Positions 8,863 through 17,389 of a stretch of 41,318 bases of DNA are shown one piece after another. Where the stretch lies: NCBI GenBank assembly GCA_022842465.1, contig JALHPN010000061.1, positions 1 to 41,318 of the forward strand, read 5' to 3'. The notes beneath the pieces were generated by a model. That model saw only the letters and a list, made by a program, of their open reading frames with translations, made no database searches and was not told where the DNA came from. Every line of letters starts with the position of its first letter. The stretch's first letter is position 1. Made by a program: the position numbers and the translations under genes. Source of the DNA: Polyangiaceae bacterium (GTDB lineage Bacteria; Myxococcota_A; Polyangia; Polyangiales; Polyangiaceae).

Positions 8863-9786
8863 ATGACGCGTCTCGCGCCGCCGACGCTCGCGTGCCTGCT
8901 CCTCCTCGCGAGCACGGGGCTCACGGCGACGGCGCGTGCGGCGCCTGCGGCCACGTCGTGGCTCGTCACGACGAAGGGTCCGACGTGCGAGCGCCGAGCG
9001 CACGCCCTGGCCGAGGAGGTCCGCTTCGCGTGTGCCGCGATCGGAGGCTCGTGTCGCGTCGTCGACGAGGCGCGCGACGCCGAGCTCTCCGCGACGCTCG
9101 ACTGCACCGGTCCGACGTGGCGCCTCGTGACCCACACGAGCGAGGGAGCGCGCCTCGGCGAGATCGAGCTCGAGGGTGAGGAGACCGACCGCCTCCGCCA
9201 GGCCGCGATGGAGGTCGCGCGCGACGCCGCGCCCGATCACGTGCTCGCCGCGCGCGCGCTCGAGAACACGCTCCAGAAGGATCGGGTCGCGGTGCCGCCG
9301 CCGGCGCACGAGAGGTTCGGCATCGCCCTCGCAGGCCGCCTCTTCAGGGGCCACCCGGGCGCGACCGGAGTGGGTGCGCGGATGCTCGTCGGCGTGCGAC
9401 TGGGGCCGGTGTTCGCGGTCACGCTCGGCGGGGCAGCCGAGATGGGTGGCGGAAACGCCGCGGAGGGGTACCGCTTCGGCCGCGGAGGAGCGGGCGTCGT
9501 CGTCGGCGCGCCCTTCGGGGGCGGGACGCACGGCGGGGCGCTCCGTTACCTCGGCCTCGGCGTCGAAGCGGGCTGGTCGTTGCACCAGAGACTGACCCGT
9601 ACGACGGCGCAGCCCGTCTACACGCCTTCCCTCAGCGACGCCCCGTACGCGCAGGCGACGCTCTTCGCGCAGACGTCCCTCCGCGGTCTGCGTGCGTTCG
9701 CCGGGATCACGGCGATCCTCGTCGACCAGGGCGGGTCGAATGCGGCGGGCGCGCTCGACGTCGGCGCCACCTTCACGGGCCTCTGA
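8863..9786 (+). CDS. Secreted protein with outer-membrane-barrel-like C-terminus, first gene of sigma-factor operon
   Basis: Encodes about 307 residues with a cleavable signal peptide (LLLLASTGLTATARA-AP). Residues about 30-130 form a small mixed domain with three cysteines. From about 145 on, the sequence alternates Gly and hydrophobic residues (IALAGRLFRG, MLVGVRLGPVFAVTLGGAA, AFAGITAILV), which suggests a small beta-barrel. The start could be GTG 8860 or ATG 8863. It ends four bases before the ECF sigma factor gene. That position suggests it is the envelope component whose state is read by the downstream sigma/anti-sigma pair. No family recognised. Confidence 0.75.
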   Translation: MTRLAPPTLACLLLLASTGLTATARAAPAATSWLVTTKGPTCERRAHALAEEVRFACAAIGGSCRVVDEARDAELSATLDCTGPTWRLVTHTSEGARLGEIELEGEETDRLRQAAMEVARDAAPDHVLAARALENTLQKDRVAVPPPAHERFGIALAGRLFRGHPGATGVGARMLVGVRLGPVFAVTLGGAAEMGGGNAAEGYRFGRGGAGVVVGAPFGGGTHGGALRYLGLGVEAGWSLHQRLTRTTAQPVYTPSLSDAPYAQATLFAQTSLRGLRAFAGITAILVDQGGSNAAGALDVGATFTGL

Positions 9787-9790
9787 GACG

Positions 9791-10417
9791 ATGCACGTCG
9801 CGCGCGAGCACGATCGCGACTCCGGCGCGCCGAGCGAGCGGTCCGGCGTTCGCCGACTGAGCCCTTCGGAGGGAGACGGGGTTGCCATCGCGCGCCCCGC
9901 GTGGCCGGAGCTCGTGTCGATGGTCCGCGCGCAGGTGCGGAGCCTCGTCGGACCGAGCGCCGAGCTCGAGGACCTCACCCAGAGCGCGCTCGAGCAGGTG
10001 CTCCAGGCGATCGACGGCTTCGAAGGCCGCTCGGAGCTGTCGACCTTCACCTACCGGATCGCCTCGCGCGTCGTGATGAACCACTGGCGTTCGCTCCGTC
10101 GCTACCTGAAGCGCTTCGTCCTCGCCGAAGGCGACGCGCCGGAGCCCGAGGCCGGCCGCGCGGGCGACCCGACGCTCTTCGTGGAGCGCCAGCGAGCGGC
10201 GCGTCTCCACCATCATCTCGAACGCCTGCCGGCGGATCAGCGGATGGTGGTCGTGCTGGCCGACCTCGAGGACCTCCCAGCGTCGAAGATCGCGCTCATC
10301 GTCGAGTGCCCCGAGCCGACGGTCCGCTCGCGGCTGAAGCGCGGGCGCGCCGATCTCGCGCGCCGCCTGGTGCGCGATCCGATGTTCGCCGAGGACGTGA
10401 AGGGAGGCACCTCGTGA
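9791..10417 (+). CDS. ECF-type RNA polymerase sigma factor
   Basis: Encodes 208 residues. Region 2 covers about 40-105 (ELEDLTQSALEQVLQAIDGF, then RSELSTFTYRIASRVVMNHW) and region 4 about 145-200 (LPADQRMVVVLADLEDL, then a helix-turn-helix through EPTVRSRLKRGRADL). No region 1.1 or 3, as expected for an ECF factor. The N-terminal 35 residues are non-conserved, so an internal start is possible. Its stop codon overlaps the GTG of the anti-sigma gene (10414-10417), a sign of translational coupling. It likely directs transcription of its own operon under an envelope signal; no ECF promoter could be fixed by eye. Confidence 0.92.
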   Translation: MHVAREHDRDSGAPSERSGVRRLSPSEGDGVAIARPAWPELVSMVRAQVRSLVGPSAELEDLTQSALEQVLQAIDGFEGRSELSTFTYRIASRVVMNHWRSLRRYLKRFVLAEGDAPEPEAGRAGDPTLFVERQRAARLHHHLERLPADQRMVVVLADLEDLPASKIALIVECPEPTVRSRLKRGRADLARRLVRDPMFAEDVKGGTS

Positions 10418-11910
10418 GCGCACGCTGCGACCTCGCGTTCGACGCGAGCGAGATCGTCGAGACGCTCGCCGGTGAGCACGGCGCGCGCGAGCGGGAGGCG
10501 GCGCGCATCCACGCGGAGCAGTGCGCCGCGTGTCGCGCCGTCGTGCGGACGAGGGCGGTCGCGCGCGCGACCTGGAAGGCGGCGATCGCGAAGGACGACA
10601 TGCTGACGCGCGCGGCGAGCGAAAGGCGGCTCGTCTCGGGGCTCCCGCCGCGTCGCGCTCGGGTCGCGCCGGCGCGGTCCTTCGCGCTCGGCGTCGCGTT
10701 CACGTCGGTCGTCGCGCTCGCGGCGATCTTCGCACGTGGCGGCCGCGGCGGCTCGCCGTGGCTCTCGAAGGTCGAGCACGGCTGGCCGGCGTTCCGCGTC
10801 GTCTCGTCCGCCAGCGCTTCGGCTCCCGTCGCCCCGTCGTCCGACGCGGCGCCGCCCGCGCGTCCGGTCGCGCTCACCGCGAGGCGCGCGGTCGTCGCGA
10901 GCACCTGCGCGGGCTGTCGCGTCGCCGGCGCGCCTGTCTCGGCCGGGATGGATGTCCCGCCCGGCGAGCGCATCACCGTGCCCGGCGGTGCGCGCATCGT
11001 CCTCGGGTTCGCGTTCGGGGAGGGCCTCGTCGATCCGAGAGCGGGCGCCGAGGTCGAAGGCCCCGCGGTGGCGAGCGCGGCGACGGACGGCACCCTCTCC
11101 GTCGAGCGGGGACGGGCCGACGTCCGCGCGTCCCACGAGGTCGCGGTCGACGTTCCGGGTGGGCGCATCGTCGCAGAACATGCAACTTACACACTTCGTG
11201 TGGACGAGCACGGGCGCGTTCGGGTGACGGTGACGTCCGGATCGGTGCGGCTCCTCCAGCGTTCGCCGGTGCGAGAGCACGTCCTCACCGCGGGCGAGAG
11301 CGGCACGCTGCCCGAGGTGGAACCTGCCGCCTCGGTCGTACCGCCGCCGGCCCCCGCCCCCAGGGCGGAGCTCGTGACGCCGGCGGTCGTGCACCTGCCT
11401 CCCGCTGCGGCCTCGGCGCCGACGATCGACCACGAGGCGAGGGTCGCGCGCGCCCGCGCCGGAGACCCGGCGGCGCGGCTGGAGCTCCAGCACCTGGCAG
11501 GTGGACCCGAGAGCCCTGCGGCGCGGAGGGCGGCGTTCGCGCTCGCCGAGCTCGAGCTCGCGACGGGAGACAAGGGGAGCGCCCAGGCCCGGCTCGCCCT
11601 GCTCTTCACCGCCCCCGAAGCGTCGCTCGGGTTCGACGCCGCGACGCTCTACGCACACACGCAGCCGTCCGCCCCCGCGCGCGCCGAGGCGTGGCGCCGC
11701 TATCTCGCCACGTCGCCGCGGGAACCGTATCGCGTCCGGGCCCTCCTCGCGCGGGCCGAGGCGCTGGTCGACGGGGGAGACACCTTCCGCCGGCCGGAGA
11801 TCGAGGCCATCCTCGGCGAGGTCGCGGCAGCCGCGACCAACGAGCCGCTCCCCGAGCGCGAGGCCCGGCAGCTCGAGCGCATCCGACACCGGCTCCGCGA
11901 GCGGCGATAG
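10414..11910 (+). CDS. Membrane-bound anti-sigma factor with FecR domain
   Basis: Encodes 498 residues from a GTG overlapping the sigma factor stop. Domains in order: cytoplasmic zinc-binding anti-sigma domain with H-x3-C-x2-C (RIHAEQCAAC, His33, Cys37, Cys40), one membrane span at about 90-107, then a periplasmic FecR-type domain at about 165-310 (GERITVPGGARIVLGF through VLTAGESGTL), and an alpha-helical, TPR-like C-terminal part (about 340-498). It should hold the sigma factor until a periplasmic signal is sensed. No TonB-dependent receptor is present, unlike classical FecIRA systems, so another envelope protein must supply the signal; the barrel-like product upstream is the obvious candidate. 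Confidence 0.85.
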   Translation: MSARCDLAFDASEIVETLAGEHGAREREAARIHAEQCAACRAVVRTRAVARATWKAAIAKDDMLTRAASERRLVSGLPPRRARVAPARSFALGVAFTSVVALAAIFARGGRGGSPWLSKVEHGWPAFRVVSSASASAPVAPSSDAAPPARPVALTARRAVVASTCAGCRVAGAPVSAGMDVPPGERITVPGGARIVLGFAFGEGLVDPRAGAEVEGPAVASAATDGTLSVERGRADVRASHEVAVDVPGGRIVAEHATYTLRVDEHGRVRVTVTSGSVRLLQRSPVREHVLTAGESGTLPEVEPAASVVPPPAPAPRAELVTPAVVHLPPAAASAPTIDHEARVARARAGDPAARLELQHLAGGPESPAARRAAFALAELELATGDKGSAQARLALLFTAPEASLGFDAATLYAHTQPSAPARAEAWRRYLATSPREPYRVRALLARAEALVDGGDTFRRPEIEAILGEVAAAATNEPLPEREARQLERIRHRLRERR

Positions 11911-11952
11911 GCGTCCCGTCACGAACCGCCCGCCTCGACCGACGGAGGGGGA

Positions 11953-12873
11953 ATGCGTACGCCCACCATCGTGGTCCTCTCCGTGCTCCTCGTGGCGCGC
12001 ACGGCCGCCGCCGCTCCGTGCGAGGACGTCGCCGAACCCACGCGCGCCTCGAGCATGAAGGACTTCGCGAAGCGTCTCGACGAGCGCATCACGTCCTGCG
12101 CCACCGACGCGCGGGCGTCCGACGCGAAGGCCTTCTGGGAGAAGCACCACCTCGACGCGACGCCCGCCCGGGCGAGGGACTACGTCGTCATGCGCACCCT
12201 CTTCGAGCTCGCGCGGGACGGCGGGCCCTTCCGCGTGAGGTGGGCCGTGACGAACCGCGAGCCCACGGCCAAGGACATCTGGAAGGCCTGGGCGGCGGCC
12301 CCGCCCGCGATTCGTTCGGAGGCGGCGTCCGCGGTCGCCGAGTGCGACGAGCTCTCGGCGCTCCACGCGGGGCTCGCGCGGCGGCTCGGGGTCCGGAACG
12401 TCGGTCTCTTCTGGCCGACGTGGAACCACACGATCACCGCGTGGGAACCCGCGCCGAACCTTCGCGTGCTCGTGCCGACCTCGCAGATCTTCCAGGCATG
12501 CGACGCCACGTTCGACGCCACGACGTTCGACCCGTCGGTGCAGAAGACCGTCTTCGAGATCTCCGCCGTCGACGTGCCGGACGCGTTCGTCGTCCCGCCG
12601 AAGCTCGAAGCCTTCCTCCTCGGGCAAGTCACGCATTACGCGGGCGCCTCCCTCGACGTGCTCGCGGCGCTGCGCGTCCATCGCGCGATCCGCCACGGCT
12701 CGAGCGTACCTTCGTCGTGCGCCTCGGACGCGACCTCGACCGCCGCAGCGATACGCTCGCGCTCGCTCTCGGCCGAGGACACGCGCGCGCTCCTGCGCTA
12801 CGGCACGACGGAGCTCGGGCTCGCGAGCCCGAGCGCAGCCGACGTCCTCGCACGCCTCTCATCTGCGAGCTAG
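11953..12873 (+). CDS. Secreted transglutaminase-like protein (tentative)
   Basis: Encodes 306 residues. The signal peptide (VVLSVLLVARTAAAA-AP) predicts export. The middle shows an ordered Cys-His-Asp set reminiscent of the transglutaminase-like fold: CDELSALHAGLARRLGV (Cys131), WPTWNHTITAWEP (His159), then QACDATFD (Asp184). The spacing is shorter than usual, so the family call is tentative. A strong GGAGGGGG precedes the ATG. It lies 42 bp after the anti-sigma gene and is likely in the same operon. If correct, it would be a periplasmic cysteine hydrolase or cross-linking enzyme controlled by the sigma factor. Confidence 0.65.
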   Translation: MRTPTIVVLSVLLVARTAAAAPCEDVAEPTRASSMKDFAKRLDERITSCATDARASDAKAFWEKHHLDATPARARDYVVMRTLFELARDGGPFRVRWAVTNREPTAKDIWKAWAAAPPAIRSEAASAVAECDELSALHAGLARRLGVRNVGLFWPTWNHTITAWEPAPNLRVLVPTSQIFQACDATFDATTFDPSVQKTVFEISAVDVPDAFVVPPKLEAFLLGQVTHYAGASLDVLAALRVHRAIRHGSSVPSSCASDATSTAAAIRSRSLSAEDTRALLRYGTTELGLASPSAADVLARLSSAS

Positions 12874-12885
12874 GGTTCGACATCG

Positions 12886-13701
12886 ATGCGCATCGCGCAC
12901 CTCTCGGACGTCCACCTCGTCGCCGCGGTCCCGCGCGCCGGCTACCGTCTACGGACGAGCGCGGTCCGCTTCGGTCGATCGCGTGACGCGGCGGTCCGCG
13001 CGTCGAAGCTCGCGCGGGCGATCGGCGAAGCTCGTGCGCGAGGGAGCGAGCAGATCGTCGTGTCGGGCGATCTCACCGAGGTCGGGGACGACGCCGAGCT
13101 CGCGCTGCTCGCGGAGATCCTCGAAGGCGCTCGGCTGACCAAGGACGACGTGGTCCTCGTCCCGGGGAACCACGACGCCTACTCGTCCCGTGACGCCTGG
13201 GATCGCGCGCTCCGCACCGTCCTCGCGCCGTGGGCCGCCGCGAGCGCGCCGCAGGGCGGAGTCCGCGAGGTCGACCGTGGCGACGTCGTCTTCGTCGCGG
13301 TCGACACGTCGCGGCCGCAGGCGATGGCGTTCTCCGGCGGCGCGATCGACGCCGCGCAGGTCGACGGCGTAGAGCGCGCGCTGGCCCGCGCCGGCGGGCG
13401 CGCGGCCGTGGTCGTGACCCACCATCCGCCGTTCCTCCGCAAGGACACGACGGCCCATCGCGTGCTCGACGCCCTCCGCGGGAGCGACGGGCTCCTCGCC
13501 GTCCTCGCGCGCCACCCGCGCGCCGCGCTCCTCCACGGGCACTTCCATCGGCGGGCCGCCGTCTCCCTCCCTGCCGATCGCGGGGGCGCGCCGGCGCGCG
13601 TCTTCGGCGCCGCGGCGGTCGCGGACGACGGCGCCTCTCCGGACGTCGCGACCTACGACGCGATCGACGGCGCTCTGGGTCCGAGTCGATCCGATCCGTA
13701 G
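12886..13701 (+). CDS. Calcineurin-like metallophosphoesterase
   Basis: Encodes 271 residues with the full set of metallophosphoesterase motifs: SDVH (Asp8, His10), GDLTE (Asp62), GNHD (Asn95-Asp97), THHPP (His179) and GHFH (His219, His221). These bind two metals and hydrolyse phosphomono- or diesters. No signal peptide, so probably cytosolic; the arrangement resembles the 3',5'-cAMP phosphodiesterase-like (CpdA/Icc) group, but the substrate cannot be told. It starts 12 bp after the preceding gene, and its last 49 bp overlap the end of the convergent glycerophosphodiester phosphodiesterase gene. Confidence 0.9.
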   Translation: MRIAHLSDVHLVAAVPRAGYRLRTSAVRFGRSRDAAVRASKLARAIGEARARGSEQIVVSGDLTEVGDDAELALLAEILEGARLTKDDVVLVPGNHDAYSSRDAWDRALRTVLAPWAAASAPQGGVREVDRGDVVFVAVDTSRPQAMAFSGGAIDAAQVDGVERALARAGGRAAVVVTHHPPFLRKDTTAHRVLDALRGSDGLLAVLARHPRAALLHGHFHRRAAVSLPADRGGAPARVFGAAAVADDGASPDVATYDAIDGALGPSRSDP

Positions 13702-14588
13702 ACGACCTCGGAGAGCACGGCCGGGACGTCGGTGACGATCCCGTCGATCCCGAGCGCGACGAGCTCCTCCATTCGCGCGCGGTCGTCGATCGTCGCGGCG
13801 AGCACACGCGTCGGCACGCGCCCCCCTGATCTCTCACGCGCCTCGATGTCGAAGCCGACGAGCCGCGCGAGCGCGCTCCAGGCCTGCGAGGGGATCCCCT
13901 TCGGCATCACGGTCGACGCGTGCCCGGCGCCTCGCGCCACCGCGCGAGCGGACGAGGCGTCCTCTCTGCCCATCGTGTCGAGGAGGACGATCGCCGGGTC
14001 CACGTCGAAGGAGAGCGCGTCCCCCGGGACCAGCGGCGACGCGCGGTCGTAGATCTCCGCGTGGGGTGTGAGCAGGACGTGCTCGAAGGAGACGCGGCGC
14101 TCGGCGATCCTCCGCGTGACGGCGCCCACGAGCGCCTCGGTGAGGTGCGCCTTCGACGCGGGCAGCTTGAGGTCGAAGAGCACGCACTGGAGGCCACGGG
14201 CTCCGGTCGACCACGCGAGCAGCTCGTCGAGCGTCGGGATCGCGACCTCCACCCGCTCGCCCTCGACGGCGTAGCCGAGGTGCTCGCGGAGCTCCGCGAG
14301 CGTGAGCTCGTCGACCGGGCGACGATGGGCGCTCGTCAGCGCGGGGACCACGGGACGCGCCATCACGTTCGGCTCGGCGCCGATCTGACGCGCCAGCGCG
14401 ACGGCCGAGCTCGGCTCCCAGTCATGCCAGACCACGACGTGACCGTCGCGCGTGAGGCAGAGGTCCACTTCGAGGCCGTTCGCCCCTTCGGAGAGCGCGC
14501 GCTCGAAGGCCGCGAGCGTGTTCTCGACCGCGACCGCCGGCGCGCCGCGATGGCCGATGACGAGGAAGGGGCGGGACGAGTCTCGCAC
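13653..14588 (-). CDS. Glycerophosphodiester phosphodiesterase
   Basis: Encodes 311 residues from GTG 14588, preceded by AGGAG four bases upstream. The GDPD TIM-barrel signature is complete at the N-terminus: IGHRGA (His13, Arg14), ENT (Glu22), GLEVDL (Glu40, Asp42) and VWHDW (His55). It ends with GIDGIVTDVPAVL, the usual last strand. It hydrolyses glycerophosphodiesters to glycerol-3-phosphate and an alcohol. No signal peptide, so cytosolic. The tail-to-tail overlap with the metallophosphoesterase pairs two phosphodiester-cleaving enzymes. A longer upstream reading exists but lacks a ribosome-binding site and family similarity. Confidence 0.92.
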   Translation of the reverse strand: MRDSSRPFLVIGHRGAPAVAVENTLAAFERALSEGANGLEVDLCLTRDGHVVVWHDWEPSSAVALARQIGAEPNVMARPVVPALTSAHRRPVDELTLAELREHLGYAVEGERVEVAIPTLDELLAWSTGARGLQCVLFDLKLPASKAHLTEALVGAVTRRIAERRVSFEHVLLTPHAEIYDRASPLVPGDALSFDVDPAIVLLDTMGREDASSARAVARGAGHASTVMPKGIPSQAWSALARLVGFDIEARERSGGRVPTRVLAATIDDRARMEELVALGIDGIVTDVPAVLSEVVYGSDRLGPRAPSIAS

Positions 14589-14643
14589 GCCGCTCCTGGT
14601 TGCAAACGACGCGCCCGCGCGCGATCCGTGCGAGCCTGGCCGC

Positions 14644-15252
14644 GTGAAGATCCCTCCGTTCCCGATCCTCGTTCCCCTCCTCGCGTCCGCCGTCGCGGCG
14701 CTCGCCCTGCTGGGCGCGTGCACCTCGAGCGATCCGAGCCCGTCCACGACGACGGACGCCGGCGACGCCGCCCCCGCCGCGCCCACGGAAGACGGCGCCG
14801 CAGCCGCCGGCGACGCCGGCGCGAGCGCGAACGACGGAGGGCCGTGCAACACGCTCCCGAACGACGCGCCCGAGTCCACGATCGAGACGGTGCAGGGGAA
14901 CGCCCCCCCCGCGACCGGCGGCACGATCGCCGACGGCACCTACTTCCAGACGAAGTTCGTCATCTACGATCCGACCTCGAACGCCTCGCCTCCGGAGCCC
15001 GGCGGGCTCAAGTCGACGCTCCGGATCACGGGCAAGACGATGGACCTCGTCCTCGATCTCGGCGACGGCGAGAACAAGACCTTCACCGAGTCGTTCACGA
15101 CGACGGGCACGACGCTGGACCGGATCCTCTCCTGCCCGACGACGGGCAAGGATCTCGAGGCGGTCTACTCGGTCGCGGGGAGCGAGCTCGTCGTCTACGA
15201 GACGGATCCGAACACGAAGACCGTGGCGGGCAGCACCTTCGTGAAGCAATGA
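14644..15252 (+). CDS. Small lipoprotein of unknown function
   Basis: Encodes 202 residues from GTG 14644. Signal peptide with lipobox LLGAC, an Asp/Ala/Gly-rich linker of about 50 residues, then a small beta-rich domain (GGTIADGTYFQTKFVIY, STLRITGKTMDLVLDL) with two cysteines. This linker-plus-lipocalin-like layout is frequent in Myxococcota, without a known role. The stop overlaps the ATG of the PhzF gene (ATGA at 15249-15252), so the two are translationally coupled even though one product is exported and the other cytosolic. Confidence 0.75.
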   Translation: MKIPPFPILVPLLASAVAALALLGACTSSDPSPSTTTDAGDAAPAAPTEDGAAAAGDAGASANDGGPCNTLPNDAPESTIETVQGNAPPATGGTIADGTYFQTKFVIYDPTSNASPPEPGGLKSTLRITGKTMDLVLDLGDGENKTFTESFTTTGTTLDRILSCPTTGKDLEAVYSVAGSELVVYETDPNTKTVAGSTFVKQ

Positions 15253-16127
15253 GCGAGCTCGGCTACCGGCTCCTGAACGTCTTCGCGATCGACGGCGAGC
15301 GCTGGTCCGGCAACCCCCTCGCGGTGTTCCCCGACGGGGCGTCCCTCGACGACGAGGCGATGCTCGCGATCGCGCGCGAGCTGAACCTGTCGGAGACGAC
15401 GTTCGTGCTCCCGAAGCGTGATCCGGCGGCGACGGCACGCGTCCGCATCTTCACGCCGTCTTACGAGATGCCCTTCGCGGGTCACCCCACCCTCGGGACC
15501 GCCTACGTCGTCTCGGAGCTCGCGCACGGCGCGCGTCAGATCGTCCTCGAGATGAAGGCGGGGCTCGTCCGCGTGACGAGGGACGGCGCGCGGCTCGAGC
15601 TCGCCGCGGCAAAGGCGCCCGTCACGCGGCCGTGGACGACGACGGACCCGGACGGCGCCGCCGTCCTCGCGCGAGCGATGGGCGTCGCGCCCGCCGCGAT
15701 CGCCTCTCCTCCGCTGTGGGTCGACACCGGCGTCGAGCAGCTCGTCGTGCGGCTCGAGGCGGTCGAGGACGTGCGCGCGATGCGCGCCGATCCGAGCCTC
15801 CTCCTCGCCCACGCCCGCTCCGAACGAACGGACGAGGGCATGGTGTACGTGTTCGCCGACGAGGGAGACGGCCGCGTCGAGGCGCGCTTCGTCTTCTCCC
15901 AGCTCGGCTCGCTCGTCGAGGATCCGGCGACGGGCTCCGCGTGCGCGAACCTCGGCGGCTACCTCCTCGCGACGGGCGCCGCCGCTCCCTTCGACCGCCG
16001 CGTGCACCAGGGCGCCGCCGTCGATCGCCCCTCCGCCCTCGGCCTCCGCGTCGACGCGCGCGGCACGATCCACGTCGGGGGCCTCGTGAGCGCGGTCGGC
16101 GGTGGGACGCTCCGCGTCTCGTCTTAG
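15249..16127 (+). CDS. PhzF-family isomerase-like protein
   Basis: Encodes 292 residues, the normal size for PhzF/YddE proteins, which have a diaminopimelate-epimerase-like fold. Diagnostic elements: N-terminal VFAIDGERWSGNPLAVF, catalytic glutamate in NLSETTFV (Glu49), EMPFAGHPTLGTAYV and the C-terminal VEDPATGSACANLGGYL. PhzF itself isomerises dihydro-3-hydroxyanthranilate in phenazine synthesis, but no phenazine genes lie nearby, so the substrate is unknown. The start overlaps the end of the preceding lipoprotein gene. Confidence 0.92.
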   Translation: MSELGYRLLNVFAIDGERWSGNPLAVFPDGASLDDEAMLAIARELNLSETTFVLPKRDPAATARVRIFTPSYEMPFAGHPTLGTAYVVSELAHGARQIVLEMKAGLVRVTRDGARLELAAAKAPVTRPWTTTDPDGAAVLARAMGVAPAAIASPPLWVDTGVEQLVVRLEAVEDVRAMRADPSLLLAHARSERTDEGMVYVFADEGDGRVEARFVFSQLGSLVEDPATGSACANLGGYLLATGAAAPFDRRVHQGAAVDRPSALGLRVDARGTIHVGGLVSAVGGGTLRVSS

Positions 16128-16147
16128 GGTCGGACGAGGCGCGCGCC

Positions 16148-16591
16148 TCAGCCCTTGCGCCGCTTCCCTTCGCCTTCGTCGCCCTTCACCACCCAGCCGG
16201 AGAGACGCGTGGAGGCACGCGCCCGGAAGGCGGTGACGGCGTCCGTGACGGTGTCGACGTCTCCCTTGAGCAGGTACGCGTCGCAGCCCGCGTCGAAGGC
16301 CTGCCGCGACGACGCGCTGTCGAGGCGCCCGCTCAGGATCACGATGTGGGGCTGCTGGACGTCGGCGGCGCGGATGCGGCGCGTCGCTTCGAGGCCGTCG
16401 ACGCGCGGCATGCCGAGGTCCATGAGCACGAGATCGGTCGGGTTCGCGAGCACGTGCGCGACCGCCTCGGCACCGTCCGGCACGCCGCTGACCTCGAAGC
16501 CGAGGTACTCGAGGCTGACGACGAGCGCCTCGCGGAGCCCCTCGTGATCTTCCGCGACGAGCACGTGGAGGGGTCGGCCGGGGGCGGACAT
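16148..16591 (-). CDS. Stand-alone response regulator receiver domain
   Basis: Encodes 147 residues: a single CheY-like receiver with acidic pair Glu14/Asp15, phospho-acceptor Asp58 in VLMDLGMP, Ser87 in VILSGRL and Lys109 in YLLKGD. After the receiver comes a short basic tail (GWVVKGDEGEGKRRKG) and no output domain. It probably works by protein contact. No histidine kinase is encoded in the window, so its partner is elsewhere. It ends 20 bp from the convergent PhzF gene. Confidence 0.9.
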   Translation of the reverse strand: MSAPGRPLHVLVAEDHEGLREALVVSLEYLGFEVSGVPDGAEAVAHVLANPTDLVLMDLGMPRVDGLEATRRIRAADVQQPHIVILSGRLDSASSRQAFDAGCDAYLLKGDVDTVTDAVTAFRARASTRLSGWVVKGDEGEGKRRKG

Positions 16592-16630
16592 ACACCAGCT
16601 GTCTCACGCGTGGCGACGGGGTGGAACCCT

Positions 16631-16645
16631 CGTTCCGCCGGAACG
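16631..16645. promoter_or_regulatory. Perfect inverted repeat upstream of receiver gene
   Basis: CGTTCC-GCC-GGAACG, six-base arms, lies about 40 bp upstream of the receiver gene start on its coding strand. Position and symmetry would suit a regulator-binding site. There is no evidence for a particular protein. Confidence 0.3.
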
Positions 16646-16815
16646 TGCACGGCGTGCTTCCGCCGACCGGACGTCCGGGGGAGGCACGATGCGCACGATG
16701 ACGGACACACCGCTGCGGAGCCTGCGCGGTGCGGCGGTCGACGCGCACCGCGCGCGAAGTCGCAGCCCGGACGGGCGACCTGGGTTTCGTGAAATCTCAC
16801 GCCTCCCGACGACGA

Positions 16816-16845
16816 AGGGCCGATCGCCTTCCGACGACCGGCCCT
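16816..16845 (-). terminator. Possible terminator hairpin of the ancestral dehydratase operon
   Basis: AGGGCCG (16816-16822) pairs with CGGCCCT (16839-16845) around a 16-base loop. It sits 22 bp beyond the stop codon of the left-hand copy of the duplicated 3' gene end (16867, minus strand). No U-tract follows, so it may be a weak or Rho-assisted terminator. The other copy, at the end of the intact gene, lacks this sequence. Confidence 0.35.
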
Positions 16846-16863
16846 CCTCACGTCACCCGAGCG

Positions 16864-17227
16864 CGCTCACTCCTCGGCGGCGGCGTCCATCGTGGCGACG
16901 CCGCTCTTCTTCGCGGCGGAGGCGCGCTTCTTCTCGGCGCGGAGCTCGCGGAAGAGGATGACGTCCTCCTTCACGCGCTGGGCGACGACGGGCGCCTCCT
17001 CGCGGACCTTCTCGAAGACGTTCACGACGAGGTGCGGCGTCTTCTGCGCCGCCGCCTTCGTGCCGCGGACGAAGCTCGCGAGGCGCGCCTTCATCCGCTC
17101 GCCGCGCGTCTTCGTGATGTACGGCGCGATCGCCGCCACCATGTCGGCGTTGTTGCCGGCGTACGCGTGCGGCGCCTTGTAGAGCGGGCTACGGAACTTC
17201 GGGTTCGCCTCGAGGAAGGCGTGGACC
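16864..17227. repeat. Direct repeat, left copy (364 bp)
   Basis: Matches 20415-20778 base for base at a constant offset of 3551, with no mismatch found by reading. The match ends abruptly on both sides (16863 versus 20414, 17228 versus 20779). The left copy borders the hairpin at 16816-16845. Confidence 0.93.
16867..17227 (-). pseudogene. Duplicated 3' fragment of the dehydratase-like gene
   Basis: Reads the last 119-120 codons (from about VHAFLEANPKF to the end DAAAEE) of the gene at 20418-22283, with no start or N-terminal domain of its own. The open frame runs on by chance to 17295 into unrelated sequence, giving a 142-codon reading that has no ribosome-binding site at its first ATG and should not be taken as a gene. 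It marks the original end of the host operon. Confidence 0.85.
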
Positions 17228-17303
17228 GAGACGCCGGCGGGCTTGACCCGCGCACCAGCGAGCGAGACATCAAGCCGCATCGTGCGCAATTTCACGTATC
17301 GGC

Positions 17304-17321
17304 ATTCCCCTTAGGGGGAAT
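17304..17321. promoter_or_regulatory. Inverted repeat upstream of protease gene
   Basis: ATTCCCC-TTAG-GGGGAAT has seven-base perfect arms, about 70 bp before the protease ATG and just inside the left island boundary. It could be an operator or part of the promoter. It has no U-tract to act as a terminator on the plus strand. Confidence 0.35.
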
Positions 17322-17389
17322 TGACCGCGTCGGAGCGCAGCCCTCTAATGTGACTCGCGTGCCCGCTTGCGTTGCGGAAGGAGCCCAGG

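Noticed and set aside
16867..17295. A 142-codon minus-strand ORF as an independent gene
   Set aside because: Its body is the duplicated 3' end of the dehydratase-like gene; the first 23 codons are unrelated sequence without a start signal.
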